Of a DNA stretch of 64,000 nt, positions 11,984 through 24,550 are shown piece by piece (the stretch's first letter is position 1; each line of letters starts with the position of its first letter). Both the position numbers and the translations under genes were made by a program. A model generated the notes under the pieces. It saw only the letters and a program-made list of their open reading frames with translations. It ran no database searches and was not told the origin of the DNA. The DNA is from Semisulcospira habei (taxonomy: Eukaryota; Mollusca; Gastropoda; Semisulcospiridae), in NCBI GenBank assembly GCA_036245525.1, contig BTPG01000001.1, positions 174,845,402 to 174,909,401 on the forward strand. The letters are read 5' to 3'.

Positions 11984-12245
11984 TATGGGGGGGGGGGGGG
12001 TGGCGGGGGGCGGGGGACTCATGTGTCTTAACCGTTCTGGGGGGAGGGGGGGGGTGGGGGGTAGGGGGCAGAGGACTCGTGCGTCTTGACCATTCGTCAC
12101 CAGATTATCAAACAACGGGGGATGGGGTGGGGGTGGGATGGGGGTGGGGGGTGGGGATGGGGGGGTGGGGGGGGTGGTGGGGGGGGTGGTGGGGTGGTGG
12201 TGGTGGGTGTGTGTGTGTGGGGGGGGGGGGGTGGGGGGATGGGGG
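11984..12245. repeat. G-rich minisatellite in DIRS-1
   Basis: Irregular repeats of GGGGTGGG-type units, with G runs of ten or more. It lies between the internal complementary region and the gag remnant, where the pol gene would be expected. Confidence 0.85.
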
Positions 12246-12339
12246 TCGTGCATCTTTACCCTATTTGTCAGGGTCATCAAGCAGCTCTCTAGCATGAAAG
12301 CGTTTCTTTGATTTCATTGGTAGCCACAACATTTTTTCA

Positions 12340-15091
12340 CTGCTGTAGAAGGCCAGCGAGTCGTGTCAAGAGCCCACCTCTGTGGCCGCATTCTGGAGCA
12401 GGGAGACAACTTCGCCTTGAAGAGCTTCTGCCTTGAGCTGTTCGCCCAGAACCTGCATCCAAAGGGGGGAGTGTCGCAACGGAGGAGGAGACTGAAACGA
12501 GATCGGGAGGCCCTCCGAGATGGTCAAGCCCTGCAGCCATCGGCGGGGGCAAGGGAGGCAAGTCAGCGGGCACCACCATACCTGGGCCTCCGGGTACTTC
12601 TGGGCCAGAAGGGGGCTGGGGCGGGGAGGGCACGCGAAAGTGCAGGAGGGAGAAGGCAGGTGGCGGGTCTGGAAGTCCGCAGGGTGCCTGTCAGAGCCAT
12701 GTCATCACGGACGCGGGAAGGAAGGCGCAGCACCTGAGCAGGACGTCTCGACACCACAGGTCGCAGTAGGCCGCTGCTGCCATGGCGCTGGCTGAGGTGT
12801 GGTACGATGCCTGGTTCGCCGCCACTGCCACGGAGTGAATGCCGTGCCATAGATGAAAGATCCCAGGCATCTTCCAAGCACCTCACCGCGGACTGTGTAG
12901 CCAGCCCTAGGAAGCCTGCGCAGGTGTTGCGTATAAGGGTCGCCGTCTGGCCCAGTCCGTGTGGCCACCGAGTATGTATGGCCCTGCGGCCTCCTGCCTG
13001 CAACCCCGCTGCTGCAACCAGTGACGAGAGGGGACAGGAGAAAGCTTGCGAGTGACCTCCATACCAACGTTGGCGGAAGTTGAAGTCCATTCGGGCCGGC
13101 CATCTGGTGTCCGTGAAGAAGCCCATGTCTCCAAGGATGCCCCGAAGGAGGTGCACCGAAAATGCCTCCGAGAGGTCCCGGAAGCCGGCAGGCTGAGGGA
13201 GGGTTGATCTGCCAAGGCGCATCTCCATCGCCGGGGCCTTCCTGCTGAGGGGAAGGGACGGGGGCAAGCGTCTGACGGAAGAAAGGTCAAAATCAGCCGG
13301 GCAGCCTCACCCAGGGAGCAGAGAGACTGGGGAATCGGAGCTACTATGGCCAACGGAGAAGAGGGGGAAGACCGAGCGCTGGGGGACAGGAAACGAAGGT
13401 CATCCTGAAACAGGGCTGAGGCGATATCTACTGGGTGCCGACTGAAGGAAGAGCTCTGGAGTCAGGAGACCGCTTGCACCAACGACGGACGGAGGACCGG
13501 GGGGAGGGGGGAGACGAGACCGAGGGGAAGCCCACCGCAACCGCGGGGAGGAGGAGCTGCGCGATCCAAGCCGGTCCCGGGCCACTGATGGGCACGATGA
13601 CAGGCAGCTCCGAGGGCCCAGACGCCGGGGGAGAGGATGTCCTGTCTGAGAGGGTGAGTGAGGGCTGCGGCGCCTGACACGAGGCCACCCCGATCCAGGG
13701 GAAGAGCCACGTCCGAGCTTGCTCCCGAGCCATCAAACAGCGTGCTGGGGCCAGGCAGGCAGGGAAAGTTGGGGGGGACGAGGGTCCCTACTCCGCCTCT
13801 GGGAGGCAGAGGGGGAAGGGGGAGAGGCGAGAGATGAGCGAGAGACGAGCGAGACCCATGCCTGTAACCATCCGTGCGACTTACCTCCTGGTCCCGTGGG
13901 TCCCGAGGGCAGGGTCAGGAATCCCCTCCGTAGTGTCCGCTGGCGGCCGAAAGGGGGGAACTCCGCGGTCCGTGGGAGATGCAAGAGCCCGGGGATTGAA
14001 TGGATTCTCGTTGTGGGGCGACAGCCGCCATCAACTGCGTCCCGTCGAGCGTCAGGTCCCAGTGGGTGCATCGTGCCCGGGTGGACTGTAGTTCGCTATG
14101 CTGCGAGGAGACCGAAGTCGCTGCCGGCCACGCTCGGGCCTGTCAGAGCAGGGGAAGTCTCCTGTGGGCTTGTCCGGACAACGCGTGTCCTCTACCGAGT
14201 AGCGGGGCAACTGAGATTGCTGCCGGCCCCGCTCAGACGTATCGGAGCGGGGGGGGGCAAGGCTCCTGTAGGCTTGTCCGGATGACGTGTGTCCTCTACC
14301 GTGTAGCAGAGTGAACGAGGTTGCTGCCAGCCCCGCTCAGATGCATTGGAGCGGGGTGTGGGGGGGGGCAAGGCACCTGTAGGCTTGTCCGGACGACGTG
14401 TGAACTCCACCGCGAAGTGGGGTGACTGAGGTCACTGCCGGCCCCGCTCAGACGCATCGGAGCGAGGAGGCAAGGCTCCTGTGGCCTTGTCCAGATGACG
14501 CCTAACCTGCGACTAAGGTCGCTGCCAGCCCCGCCCCTCAGACGCATCGGAGCAAGGCTCCTGTGGGATTGTCCGGATGACGCGTGTCCGTAACTGCGTA
14601 GCAGGGTGACTGAGGTTGCTGCCAGCCCCACACAAATGCATCGCAGCAGGGAGGGGGGGGGGGGGAGGCAAGTCTCCTGTGGGCTTGTCAGGACGACACG
14701 TACGGGTCCTGAGGGCTCTTCTGAACCAGGAGTCTCATCCTGCAGTTGCCAGACCGGTTCACCTTGTCGGAGCAGGGAACAGGAGAGGTCAGTAGAGCTC
14801 GATGTCCGCAGCGGTCCGCGAAGATACCCCCACGATGTCCGAGCGCAGACGCCTGTGGAGACCTGGAGCAGCAGAAGGTGGGGGTGGTGGGGGTGGCAGC
14901 TTGGACTGGGTCGGTCGTTGCCGCCTGTAGAACGCCCAAAGCCGAGACCACCGCTCCTCGACCCATGGGGCGCAGGCCTCGCAAGCCCGCCCGGAGGCAC
15001 AGCCTGAACAAGAGAAGCAGACACCGTGGGTGTCACTGGGCCACTGGAAGTCTCGGCACCCGGAGCCGGTTACTTTCCCTGTGCACTGCAA
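12340..15091 (-). pseudogene. DIRS-1 gag-like protein, frameshifted
   Basis: The N-terminal part (about 15091-14789) has a cysteine-rich module, DFQWPSDTHGVCFSCSGC, then CEAC, WVEERWSRLWAFYRR. It matches the module in DIRS-3 and DIRS-5. The middle (about 14650-14100) is made of tandem repeats of roughly 110-130 bp encoding Ser/Arg/Pro-rich sequence. The C-terminal part (about 13270-12800) has STLPQPAGFRDLSEAFSVHL, GGHSQAF and LATQSAVRCLEDAWDL, which match gag in the other copies. The parts lie in different frames, with several indels at G/C runs. The family role is nucleocapsid-like; I infer that this copy makes no full-length protein. Confidence 0.7.
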
Positions 15092-15639
15092 CAGAAGCAG
15101 ACATAAGTGCCCGCATGAGCACGAGGCCTCTTGGAAGAAGCCCCGTGTTCACAACCGGTCGCGGACGGAAACCCACAGAGAATGCTGCTGCCAGGGAGAA
15201 TCACCAGCTGAGAGGCATTAACCGAAGCCTTACCTTGCCATAGCCAGTGAAGGTAAGTCTGCTATATGGTAATCCACCAGAAGTAACCCCCACAAAGAGT
15301 AATCCAAACGAAGTCACAGCACAAACACAACCGGTAATCCAACCATACACAGCCTCGCGCTGGGACCATATGGCGTTGAGGCGCGTCCCCTGGGTGGTGG
15401 ATAGGGGGTCCCTCGTAAGAGGGGTGCACCGAATGAAATAAGGTGCCGTGAACCAACATGGTCTAAGGGAAGGTGACCCCGACAGAAAACCCCTGGTCCT
15501 CCTAGTAAGGGGGTTGGGCGTGGGGGTAGCTTCCCCACCCTGCAAAAAAGGAAATAGCTACAAAAACGCCGACGAAAAGACTAACAGTAATTCCTTTCCT
15601 GGAGGAGGAAGGTTCTTCTACCAGAAGACTTATGACGTC

Positions 15640-15950
15640 CTGTGGTGAAAGCCGGAATTCTTCGGAAGCCACAGGACCGAGCCGCCTCTCTCTATCCAGG
15701 GATACAACCATGGGCACATGGAAAGCCAGCTTCCAGTATCACTAGGCAGGCATTGTCATGGAACCCCAGGGAAAGAGGAAAAGAGGTAGGCCGAGAAACT
15801 CCTGGCGTCGAGACCTCCAAGCAGACATCAAGAGACTGGGAACCACCTGGAGTAGAATCGAAGGAGAAGCACAGGACAGGAGTTGCTGGAGGTCTCTCGT
15901 CGACGGCCTATACCCGGGTAGGGGTGACAGGCGTAAGTAAGTAAGTACAG
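15640..15950 (+). mobile_element. LINE 3' fragment with (TAAG)n tail, inside DIRS-1
   Basis: A 60-codon frame from 15758 reads GKRKRGRPRNSWRRDLQADI, then WSRIEGEAQDRSCWRSLVDG and ends before (TAAG)n at about 15934-15948. GRP-x-x-WRR ... A-x-DR-x-W is the usual C-terminus of several LINE reverse transcriptases. It is a third LINE family in the window, distinct from the C2H2-ended and CR1/L2-like copies. The left edge is approximate. Confidence 0.75.
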
Positions 15951-16201
15951 CCGAAGCTATCCTTGAAGGCTGAACACAACCGTACATGGTGAGCTAAACG
16001 TAAAGACTGGCGGGATAGGGAGGCAGGAGAGGCCACTCAGGGTTCTTGGTAACGACTCCCTGGAGTCACCTCCCTGGTTGTGTAGTGTACATGAGTGCTT
16101 AGGCTGAAATCAGTAAGCTAAGTGTACCTTCCTAATAGTAATGCCATCAGTAAGAGTTTTGAGAAAACAAACGTAGCTTTGGATGTGAACAAAAAACTCA
16201 C

Positions 16202-16273
16202 ATGGTCGGATGGAAAGGCCTTTGACTCGCAGAGAATCTTGTGGCGTTGAGCAGTAGGTCGGTAGAAGGATAT
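16202..16273 (-). CDS. KYNU: Kynureninase exon 6 (FPSD motif)
   Basis: This 72-nt exon, with acceptor TTGCTATAG and donor GTGAGTTT, encodes 24 residues starting ISFYRPTAQRHKIL and ending ESKAFPSDH. FPSD contacts the PLP cofactor in known kynureninases. The spacing from the Thr of MNGLT (exon 5) to the Phe of FPSD is 27 residues, the same as I recall for the human enzyme (138 to 165). It joins exon 5 and exon 7 in phase 0. Its splice donor lies only 31 bp from the end of DIRS-1. Confidence 0.93.
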
Positions 16274-16761
16274 CTATAGCAAGTAAAACTTTAAGTAAAA
16301 AATTTAATGTAAACAACACAAACAGAAGTTACAGTTAATAGCTGCAGCAACAACAACTACAATAACAACAACAAAAAGGTGTGTATCATTTTCAAGCTTC
16401 AAGCTTTTCCGTTTTTATGAGCTGTATATGCAGGACAGAACTGTGTTATGAATTTTAACAAGCCTTCGGCAATTTAAACAAAAATGTCCTTATTAACACA
16501 ATCACTCCGACTTAAGCATCTGTTCCAAATTTTCTTATGGCAGGTTATGTTGATACTACATGCTGAAGTCTCAGAAGCGTTATCTTACAGTTGTATAAAT
16601 AAAACTTATCAGTAAACCAAGAAAATAAATGCGTGCAATCTCAGACTAAACTCTGGTGCAAATTACAATGGACTACCCAAATTCTGTCTGCAAAGATTCT
16701 AGAACCATATGTACACACAATGTTTGTTGGACTTGGACATGGTGGTTCTTTAAGTAGGAGC
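16274..16761. other. Intron 5, left remnant of host sequence
   Basis: AT-rich intron sequence with a short (CAA)n stretch near 16345-16375. No repeat or coding sequence was recognised. Confidence 0.5.
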
Positions 16762-17052
16762 TTAACCCCCTGACTGCTGAGAAAAATGAATTTTTCTCTA
16801 AAATGTATTTTTTCGAAAAATACTTACCGATGTCATTACTGTTAGGAATAGTGTCTTAGCTAGCCTAATTTTAGCCAAAATTGGTTGTGTACCTATATGG
16901 CAGGGGAGGCAACAAGGGGTGCTATAAGCCTAGTCCAGCATCCCGAGTAGCCTCCTTTCCATCGCCATCCGGACAACCGCTCACCAGATACCCAGCTAGT
17001 TTGTTTTACTTAGCTGACGAGTGACAAGGGGGGCATGTGGGAGGGTCATTTG

Positions 17053-17126
17053 AGTAATGTCATCGGAAAGCATTTTTCAAAAAAAATTCATTTGTTTCCT
17101 CAAAACACATTAACGATGACATAACT
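17053..17126. repeat. DIRS-2 internal complementary region
   Basis: The block runs AGTAATGTCATCGGAAAGC ... CACATTAACGATGACATAACT. It carries the same TGTCAT variant as the outer ends of DIRS-2, with a small deletion in the middle. Confidence 0.8.
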
Positions 17127-17238
17127 TAGGAAGAATAACGAAGAGGAGGTGGGTGCCGCTTACAACGCCCCTAACCCCCTGCTGCCAACCAGGCCCGCCC
17201 TCTTAGGAGCAACCTCCTGATAATTTTAGCTAAGAAGC

Positions 17239-17450
17239 CTACGGCACCGAGGGTGCCGGGAGGGAGTGTTGCGCTCCGGGGATGTCTCCCACCAGCGCCT
17301 TGTTTCCCGCTGGCCGGAGAGGACCCGAGAGAACCTCGCGCTGTCCGGAGAGGTCTCTCAGGTAGAATCGGGTTAAGATGACTGCACCCCCCAGCGCACG
17401 GCCGCCGCAATGTCCTTGACGGCTCAGGAGCGGTCGAATGCGAGGTTGCG
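17239..17450 (-). pseudogene. DIRS-2 tyrosine recombinase C-terminus, decayed
   Basis: On the minus strand LTRFYLRDLSGQRE is followed by VGDIPGAQHSLPAP and a stop near 17239. The Tyr of FYLRD aligns with the predicted nucleophile of the DIRS-3 recombinase. The frame runs up into unrelated sequence, so the HxxR part is lost or frameshifted. The region further right, to about 21290, is expected to be the rest of pol but is too diverged to follow with confidence. Confidence 0.65.
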
Positions 17451-18158
17451 GCCGTGGCTCTACCTCGTACGCCCTGACGTTTATCACTTTGGCTGCCTCA
17501 CGGAGAGGTCCCGGTAGGCGGCGCGTTAACACAACAGAGACTGGAGGTATACCGTCTGGGCTGAGATGTCATCCCTACCAGGAAGGTGGGCGCATCCCTT
17601 GTGTGTCGGCTTGGTCCAGCGCAGGTGTCCACATAAGGCTCTCACCGGATCCAGCTGTCTGCATCCCAAGCAGGGTCCGAAACCCTCAAGGGCTGAATGG
17701 TGACCACTGGGGTGACCCAAGAGTACCGGGTTTAGGCTAGGAAGCCGGGTCGGGCACCAGCTGTGCAGAACCAACTATCCGAACTGTAAATCTGAGAGGC
17801 GCGCTAAGGAGCGTGCAGTCTGCTGACCCTGGCAACCGTGGCGAAGGTCAGTCGGGAGTAGGTCTTCTGTGGCTCGAAGGTCGTCGCGTCCACTGGAGCT
17901 GGTCGAAGTGGTTCAAGAGGAGCCACCGTAGCCCGGAGGTAAGGTCCCATCACGGCACTGTGAGCGAAGGCCAGAGGTGTAGACCAAAGCGTCCGAAGGT
18001 CAGTGAGGTCTTTACCGGCACTGGGGTCGGTTGGTCTAGGCCGGTCCACGTAAGCGATCCAGTCTTTTTTTTTTCACGTAGACCCTAACGGCGAAGGCAC
18101 CAAAATGGTTGGTGAAGAGCCAGAGGAAAAAGTTCACACGCCGAGGAACCGTCTGGTC

Positions 18159-18575
18159 CATGGGGCGGTCCGTGGCGCAGTGGTTAAGGCGCCTGCCACC
18201 AATGCTAAAGGTGCGAGGTTCGATTCCGGGTTCCGGCGTCGGATTTTTCTCCTCTAGTAAGTGTCACCGTTAATTCGGGCGGACCGTCGGGGGTTCTTTC
18301 TCCGGGTACTCCGGCTCTTCCTCCCCCTTCACTTTGGTATCAGTTTCAGCCAACTTAATAAAATTTCAAATACAAAACGATTTCCAAATACCGTCAGTAG
18401 CTCGCTTGAGCTTGCCCTTAGCACCACGTGAATGTTCTGTGTTTACGTACAGTGTGTGAGTGAATGCATGTGATTCACGTGAGCGTGCTTGTTGGGTTCA
18501 GTTCGCGGCTACATTCTGCGCATTGAGTTATATTATAAATATGAGAAATGCACCATATAAATACCATGTAATGTG
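18159..18575 (+). mobile_element. tRNA-derived SINE, copy 2 (inside DIRS-2)
   Basis: This is the best-preserved head: A box TGGCGCAGTGG at 18173-18183 and B box GGTTCGATTCC at about 18217-18227. The middle domain has GGGGGTTCTTTCTCCGG. The tail is diverged (CACCATATAAATACCATGT) and lacks the pure (ATT)n run. Orientation is opposite to DIRS-2 coding direction. Confidence 0.85.
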
Positions 18576-21299
18576 GAAGATGCGCCCGTCGTCACATCAG
18601 TCGCCCAGGATTCGCCACTTCCCTCGTAGACTCGTCCGGTCGAGAGTCTAAAAAACCGTAGCGATGGCTCCCACAACAGCATAGAGAATCCTCTCGGCTA
18701 GTCGCACAACGTCCAGGCGTGGGAGAAGAGTTCTCGAGCTGCAAAACATCGTGCGAGGGGCGGTGAACCGCAGAGGGGGGCCCACGGCAAGGTTCAGGAA
18801 GCCGGTGGTCCACGAGCATATTCCACCAGGCACAGGACCGTGTTGCAACCTTGAGCTTGAGCAGGAGCTTGGAACTAGCACCGAAGGTGGTTCGGCGAGG
18901 CGACGAGGCCTTATCAAGAGGTAGAGGGCGTCGACCTCACAGGTTCGCAGAGATGGAACGGGGAAGACGAAGCGGGGAAGCTGATGAAGCACCTCGGGGG
19001 GATCCTGGGGGACTCATAGCTGCTCATATCATCCAAAGATGTCCGGACGGAACACCGACCCGGTGCGGAGAAGCTGGCCGCGCCGTGCGAAGGAGTCGGC
19101 CCGCCTTGCGGAAGTCCCGTGAAGACTGTTGCTTGGGTCGCAATGTCTCGATCTGCACACCATCGGAGCCCCTGGCGAAGGAGGAAGGGAGGAAGAGGAA
19201 CCGCGTCCTGCCGCGCTGCTCCCAATGTAGGAGACAGCTGTGGCACTGTCGGAGAGGACGAGAAGCTCCTAACGTCGCCGACGTGAAACCCGAAGCTGGG
19301 CCACCAGGACCGGAGGCCATCCGCCGGAGCTGAGTAGAATCTTGGTAGCAGGTGAGCGCCCCCGGTGGTGAGACTTGCGATGGCGCAAGGGATAACTGGG
19401 GTGAAGGCGAGAAGAGGATCTCCCATCATGAGACAGTCGGGATCCGTCCAGCAAAGAAGGTGAAGACAGACGACCGTCGAGGGTCGTCCGGGGAGAGGCA
19501 GGAGCAGCTGAAACGGGGGCAGCCAATGCACCGTAGGGGAAGAAGGTCTGCGGAGGACGCCTACTCTAGAGACACTTGCCGTGCTGAGTTCACCAACTGC
19601 TGAAATCGCCACTCTGGAAGTCGCCTTTGAGAGGTCGGTGCGTGATTCCATCCCTAGGAGGACAAGCGGCGCTACGGCGTGAAGACGGACTTGCCCACGT
19701 AGACCAGGAAGCCACACCTGTCGAGGAAAACCAGAAGTGCATCTCGATCCTTTATTCCATTGAGGACTCCGCCCAACCCGCAAGAGAAGATCGTCTAGGG
19801 AAGCCGACGTGTAGCACGAAGACATCCGTCTGGTCCTGTCCACTACGACAAACAGCTACGGTTGCACCCCCAGAGGCTGCGATCGACACCGAAGGGAGCT
19901 CGCGGCACTGAAAGATCACGCCGCCAAAGGCAAAGCGGAGGTAATGACTGCAGGCGGGTTGTCTGGGGACGTGCAGAACTCATTCTTCTCCCAGGGGGAC
20001 CCCGAGCGGTTCCGCAAACGACAATCGCCTAGGGATGTCGACATGGCTGCACAAAGACATCCAACTGGCCCCGTTCACTCCAGCGTCCAGAAGTGCATGA
20101 ACACCCAGAGGCTGCGGTAGAGCCGAAGAGAAGTGCACGACACTGGAAGACCAAGCCACCGAAAGCGAAATGGAGGGAACGGCTGAAGACGGGGTGACTG
20201 GGGGCGAGCAGAGCGCTATCTTATCCCAGGAGGTCTCCGACCGGCTCCGCAAGAGAAGATCGTCTAAGCAATCGATGAGTCGAGGCTGATGGTCCAGTCC
20301 AAGGCTGTACTGTGGCGTGAAGGCTCAGAGGGTCTCCACGCCGAAGGACGGGGCAGCGACGAACTTGTACAGCGAGGAGCACGCGTCGACGGCCGTAGTC
20401 GCTACCAACGGTCAGGAGGTCGAGGCCACAGCGCAGGGGGAATCCTGAAGCACCCATTTCACACGAAGTGGTAGCTGGCAAGGCGTTGAGCAAGGAGTGG
20501 TACGCAGCAAAGTAGGAGGTGACCAGCAAGCTAGGAAGCTCCTAAACCGCAACGAGTGGAGGGAGGCTCTGAACCTCGAAGCGCGGAACGAAGTCCCGTA
20601 GAGGCTGAGGCATGTGTAATCAAGCACCGTATCCGCAGGGCGACGCGCAACATCCTGGGACAGTAGATAATTGTCCTACAGCCCTCGGGCGCCGGCAGGA
20701 ACCCTGTGTCGTCCGCCGAAGCTACTAAGGAATAAAACGGAACCTTAAACTACAGCGCTGACTTACCTTCCAGCTGTAAGCGCTTCCCAATGTGTACACG
20801 TCATTACAACCCCGTTACATGTGTACCCCCAAAACCCTACTAGTGGCCGCGAGGAAGCGGAAGCCGCCCAGGAGGGGAGGCGGTGTGGCGAGCCGACACT
20901 ATGACTGCGCTCGTAGTACTCTAAGTGCCGCGCGGGCGTGCAAAGCCCCCGAGACTCATCCTGTCCAGCGGTAAGGCATCGTCCCTGGGCTGGGGAGTCA
21001 GGCGAGCGGCCACACACTGATCCTGTAGTCTCGCCCGGTGCGATGGAACTTGTACTGAGCTTGTGGCGGAACCCTTCTATTAGACTGTGGCAGGTTGGTC
21101 GGCCGTACTCTTGTCCCGATGGCAGGCCTAGGGTGACGGGCTGCATCCAAATCGCGGGAAACAGTCTGCAGTAGCGGCGGCCTGTCCCGCGAGCGTGTCC
21201 GCCGTCGAGGAACGGAAGTCCGCTCGGTTCTTCTAACACCCAGTGGTCCATCTGCACCGTTCTGAGGGTAGACGGGGCGTGCGATATCAACGTGAACCT

Positions 21300-22450
21300 G
21301 GCTCATCCCTCAACTTTATCCGACGAACGGGCGCACGCAAGTCCAGCAGTATTGTCCGGTCGTGAACACCTTTCACTGACCCACCGCCGTGAGACGGCCT
21401 TAGTCGTCTGTCGGCATTAACCCCCAATAATCAATAAACAAATGTTACTGACCTTTGAGCGAGACGCTGTAGCTTCCAGAAATCTCGTCGTGAACCCGAC
21501 TCGTCACTTACCATTTCCCGACGAGCAGGCGCACACTAGTCCAGCAAACTTATCCATTCGTGGTTTCCTGTCACTGCCCCAGGAGTCGTGCGCCCAACGT
21601 CTGTGCTGGACTAGCATCGAGGATTGGAGGGCCATAATCCAGAAGCCGCCGCCAGGCTCCCAGCCCAGGTGCGGGTCGTGCATGCACGCGCGAGCCATAC
21701 TCATACTGAAACTCTCAGTACGTACGAGTTGGCACTCACCGGCCGATGTTCTAGTGATCCCCGTCCTGTGGCGTAAGACACGCGAGCGCCGCATGGTCCA
21801 GCATCTCGTCCCGCCAAGGGTACTTGCCACTCGCTGCGCCCAGGACGTCATATTCTTATCCATGCTGGAGTATCCCCTGGGTTGCAGCGAACGTCGTCAC
21901 CGGAGGGTAGACAGGGCGTGTCATCTCGTCGTGAGCCTGTCTTGTCTCTGTACTCTTATCTGATGCGCGGGCGCACGTTAGTCCAGCAGCCTTGTCCGGT
22001 CATGGTCCCCTGTCACTGACCTTGGAGCGGGGTGCCGAACGTCTGTGCTGGACTGGTGTAGAGGATTTGGAGTGCCGTACTCCATAAGCCGACATGGGGC
22101 TCCCAGCCGGAGTGCGGGTGATGATACACCTGCGGGCCAGAGTCATACTGGATCCCAGTCCAATGGCCTGTCCGCACAGGATGGTAGACAGGGTGTGTCA
22201 TCTCATCGCGAGCCCGTCTCGTCCCTACCTCTATCCGACGAGCGGTAGCGCGTCAGTCCAGCGTACTTGTCCAGTCGTGGTCCCCTGTCACTGACCTTGG
22301 AGCGGGGTACTGAACATCCCCGCTGGACCCGTGTCGAGGGATTGGAGGGCCGTACTACAGAAGCCGCTGCCGCCGGGGGTGTGGGTTGTGCATGCACGTT
22401 GCGGGCCAGACTCATACTGGATCCTCTCAGTACTTAACGAGTGGGCTCGC
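21300..22450. repeat. Long tandem repeats in the DIRS-2 gag region
   Basis: Segments with CGGGCGCACG...AGTCCAGCA, then TTGTCCGGTCGTGG and CCCTGTCACTGACC recur near 21310, 21520, 21960 and 22230. Spacing is irregular, about 200-440 bp. The other DIRS copies also have repeats in this part of gag, though with a different unit. Confidence 0.65.
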
Positions 22451-23390
22451 AAAATGGCCGCAGCTCTAGGGACGGTAGAGGCTGGTCTATCCCGTGCCAT
22501 CCGAGGCTCCACAACCGGGGAAACACATCTTGGCCCATCTGTGGCAGCTGCCGGTGCGGGTGCTCGCTCTTGGTTCCCTGGTAACTCGTCTGCTGTCGCA
22601 GCCGCAGAGGTGGAATAACCGTTAACCAGCGTCTGCTCTCGGACTGGTGCTGGCCGTCACGGTGATAGACGCTCCAAGCTGTAACCACTGCTCGTCTAGC
22701 CCAGGACGCCACCAATGTACGGTGAGTGTAGGCTCCGCCGCAACAACATCGGCCGACAGCGTGCTCGTCATTCGCCATTGGAAGTCCCCACAAACGTGTA
22801 GGTGCGGACTTGTAACGGCAAAACAAAGTCAACAGTGATAGACGAGCGAACGTGGCTCCCCGAGGCCACGCGACAAGCGTATGCACGCGAAGGTAGTTGT
22901 TTTTTCAAAATACATTACCGATGGCATTACTATCTGGAATACACTCAATTGCCTATAGATTTCAGCCAAAAAGTTGTATAACCCACACAAATGGGGAGGA
23001 GACACCGGGGCCCCTGGTGGCCTCCCCTTACTACCCTATCCCGGCGTTCGTTGGGCGACCCCGTCAGTTTCACTCATAGCTCGACCGTGGACGGTCGAGT
23101 TTTTGCCTTACTCCGTTCGGAAACTTCTTTCTACCAGTGTTTGATAGTTTTTTGGCCTTCGTTTTGAGGGTTTTTCATAAAACTTGGACTATCTACTTCG
23201 TTGACTTCTCTCCTACTCGTAGTTTGTAAGGGACTACTGTGTTTGAACTGAGCTCCATCCAGTTCGGACCGGCTTTGACTTTCAGTGAGCTTCGCCAGTG
23301 ACCTTGTGGTTGGCTTCCGCACGTGACTTTGTGAACTTGGTAGGAGTGCGACTTGACTTTTAGCCTTCGTACGGGTTTTTCAGTGACGCT

Positions 23391-24519
23391 TTGGCTACTC
23401 CTGTGCTGAAGTCTTGCTGTATTTGCGGGGACTTTCAGTGGCCCTCCGACGCTCACGACGCCTGCTTGCCGTGCTCGGGCTGTTCATCGGACAGGACTTG
23501 TGACGTGTGTGACGAGTGGATGGAAGACCGGTGGTCGCAGATGTGGGACTTCTACAGGCGCGACCGGCCCTCCCGGCCGCTTCAGTTTCCCCGGAATCCT
23601 CCACAGGTTGTCGTCGCTACGTCGGCTCCTCGGGCACTGCTCCGCTCCGTCGTTCAGGCTGTCCGGCCCTCAGGTAAGTCCCCTTCTTGCACTATTACCT
23701 CACAGGTTCGCCCTCCCCACTCCAAGTCTTCGGAGCAGGGTAGGCGAGTTTCGGAGTCGCGCTCCCCACGCTCTGCTTCGGCAGCGCGTGGCTTGAGCCC
23801 ATCGGGTTCGCTCACCCCCCGCTCTGCTTCGAGCGAGCGGTCTAGGCGAGCGGAGCGTTCGTCAGCCACCCCCCGCTCTGGGTGTCCTGAGCGGGTGCGG
23901 TTGAAAGAACGCAAGCGTAGTAAGAATGAGAGGAAACGTACTAAGAGAGGTTCTCTCTCACGCTCCGAGGCGTCGGAGCGTGACTTGAGGCCCTTAGCAG
24001 AGCTGCCCCCTCCTTCGGTTAATTCCGAGCGGGCTGGGCCAGCTTCGCTTTCGTCCCTCCCCCACCCGGTCTCGTCTGGGCGGGCCAGGGGTGAAGTTGA
24101 CACTCGTCCCCCACGCTCCGAGGCGTCTGAGCGGGGGTCGCGTGCTCAGAAATTGTCCCCTCCCCGCTTCGCCTCAGCAGGCTTGGCGAGACCATAGGCA
24201 GTCCCCCCCCCCCCCCCCACCCCATTCAGGCGGGCACGGTGTGACTCTGACACACGTCCCCCTCGCTCAGGGGCGCCTGAGCTGGGGCCGCATGTTCATG
24301 AATTGTCCCCTCCCCGCTTCGCTTTTCCTAAGCGGGCTTGGCGTGACTCTAGAATGTCCCCCCCCCCCCCCCCCCCCCGCCCCGTTCCGACCAGGCGGGC
24401 ACGGTGTGACATCACAGCGCGTCCCCCTCGCTCTGAGACCTTGGAGCGGGGGCCGCTTACACGTTTTTTGTCCCCTCCCCGCTCCGCTTTTCCTGAGCGG
24501 GCTAGGTGTGATTCGTTAC

Positions 24520-24550
<31 letters not shown>

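Larger units (their letters stand above)
11526..16170 (-). mobile_element. DIRS-1: DIRS-type element, gag only, no pol
   Basis: The element has inverted terminal repeats. At the left, TTACCGATGGCATTACT ends near 11576. At the right, AGTAATGCCATCAGTAA lies near 16136-16152. The left side also carries the internal complementary region at 11778-11866. Between them, on the minus strand, only gag-like sequence remains (about 15091-12340). The reverse transcriptase, RNase H and tyrosine recombinase are absent, so the copy is non-autonomous. At 4.6 kb it is about 1.8 kb shorter than DIRS-3. A LINE fragment has landed in it at about 15640-15950. The exact left end is uncertain by a few bases. Confidence 0.85.
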
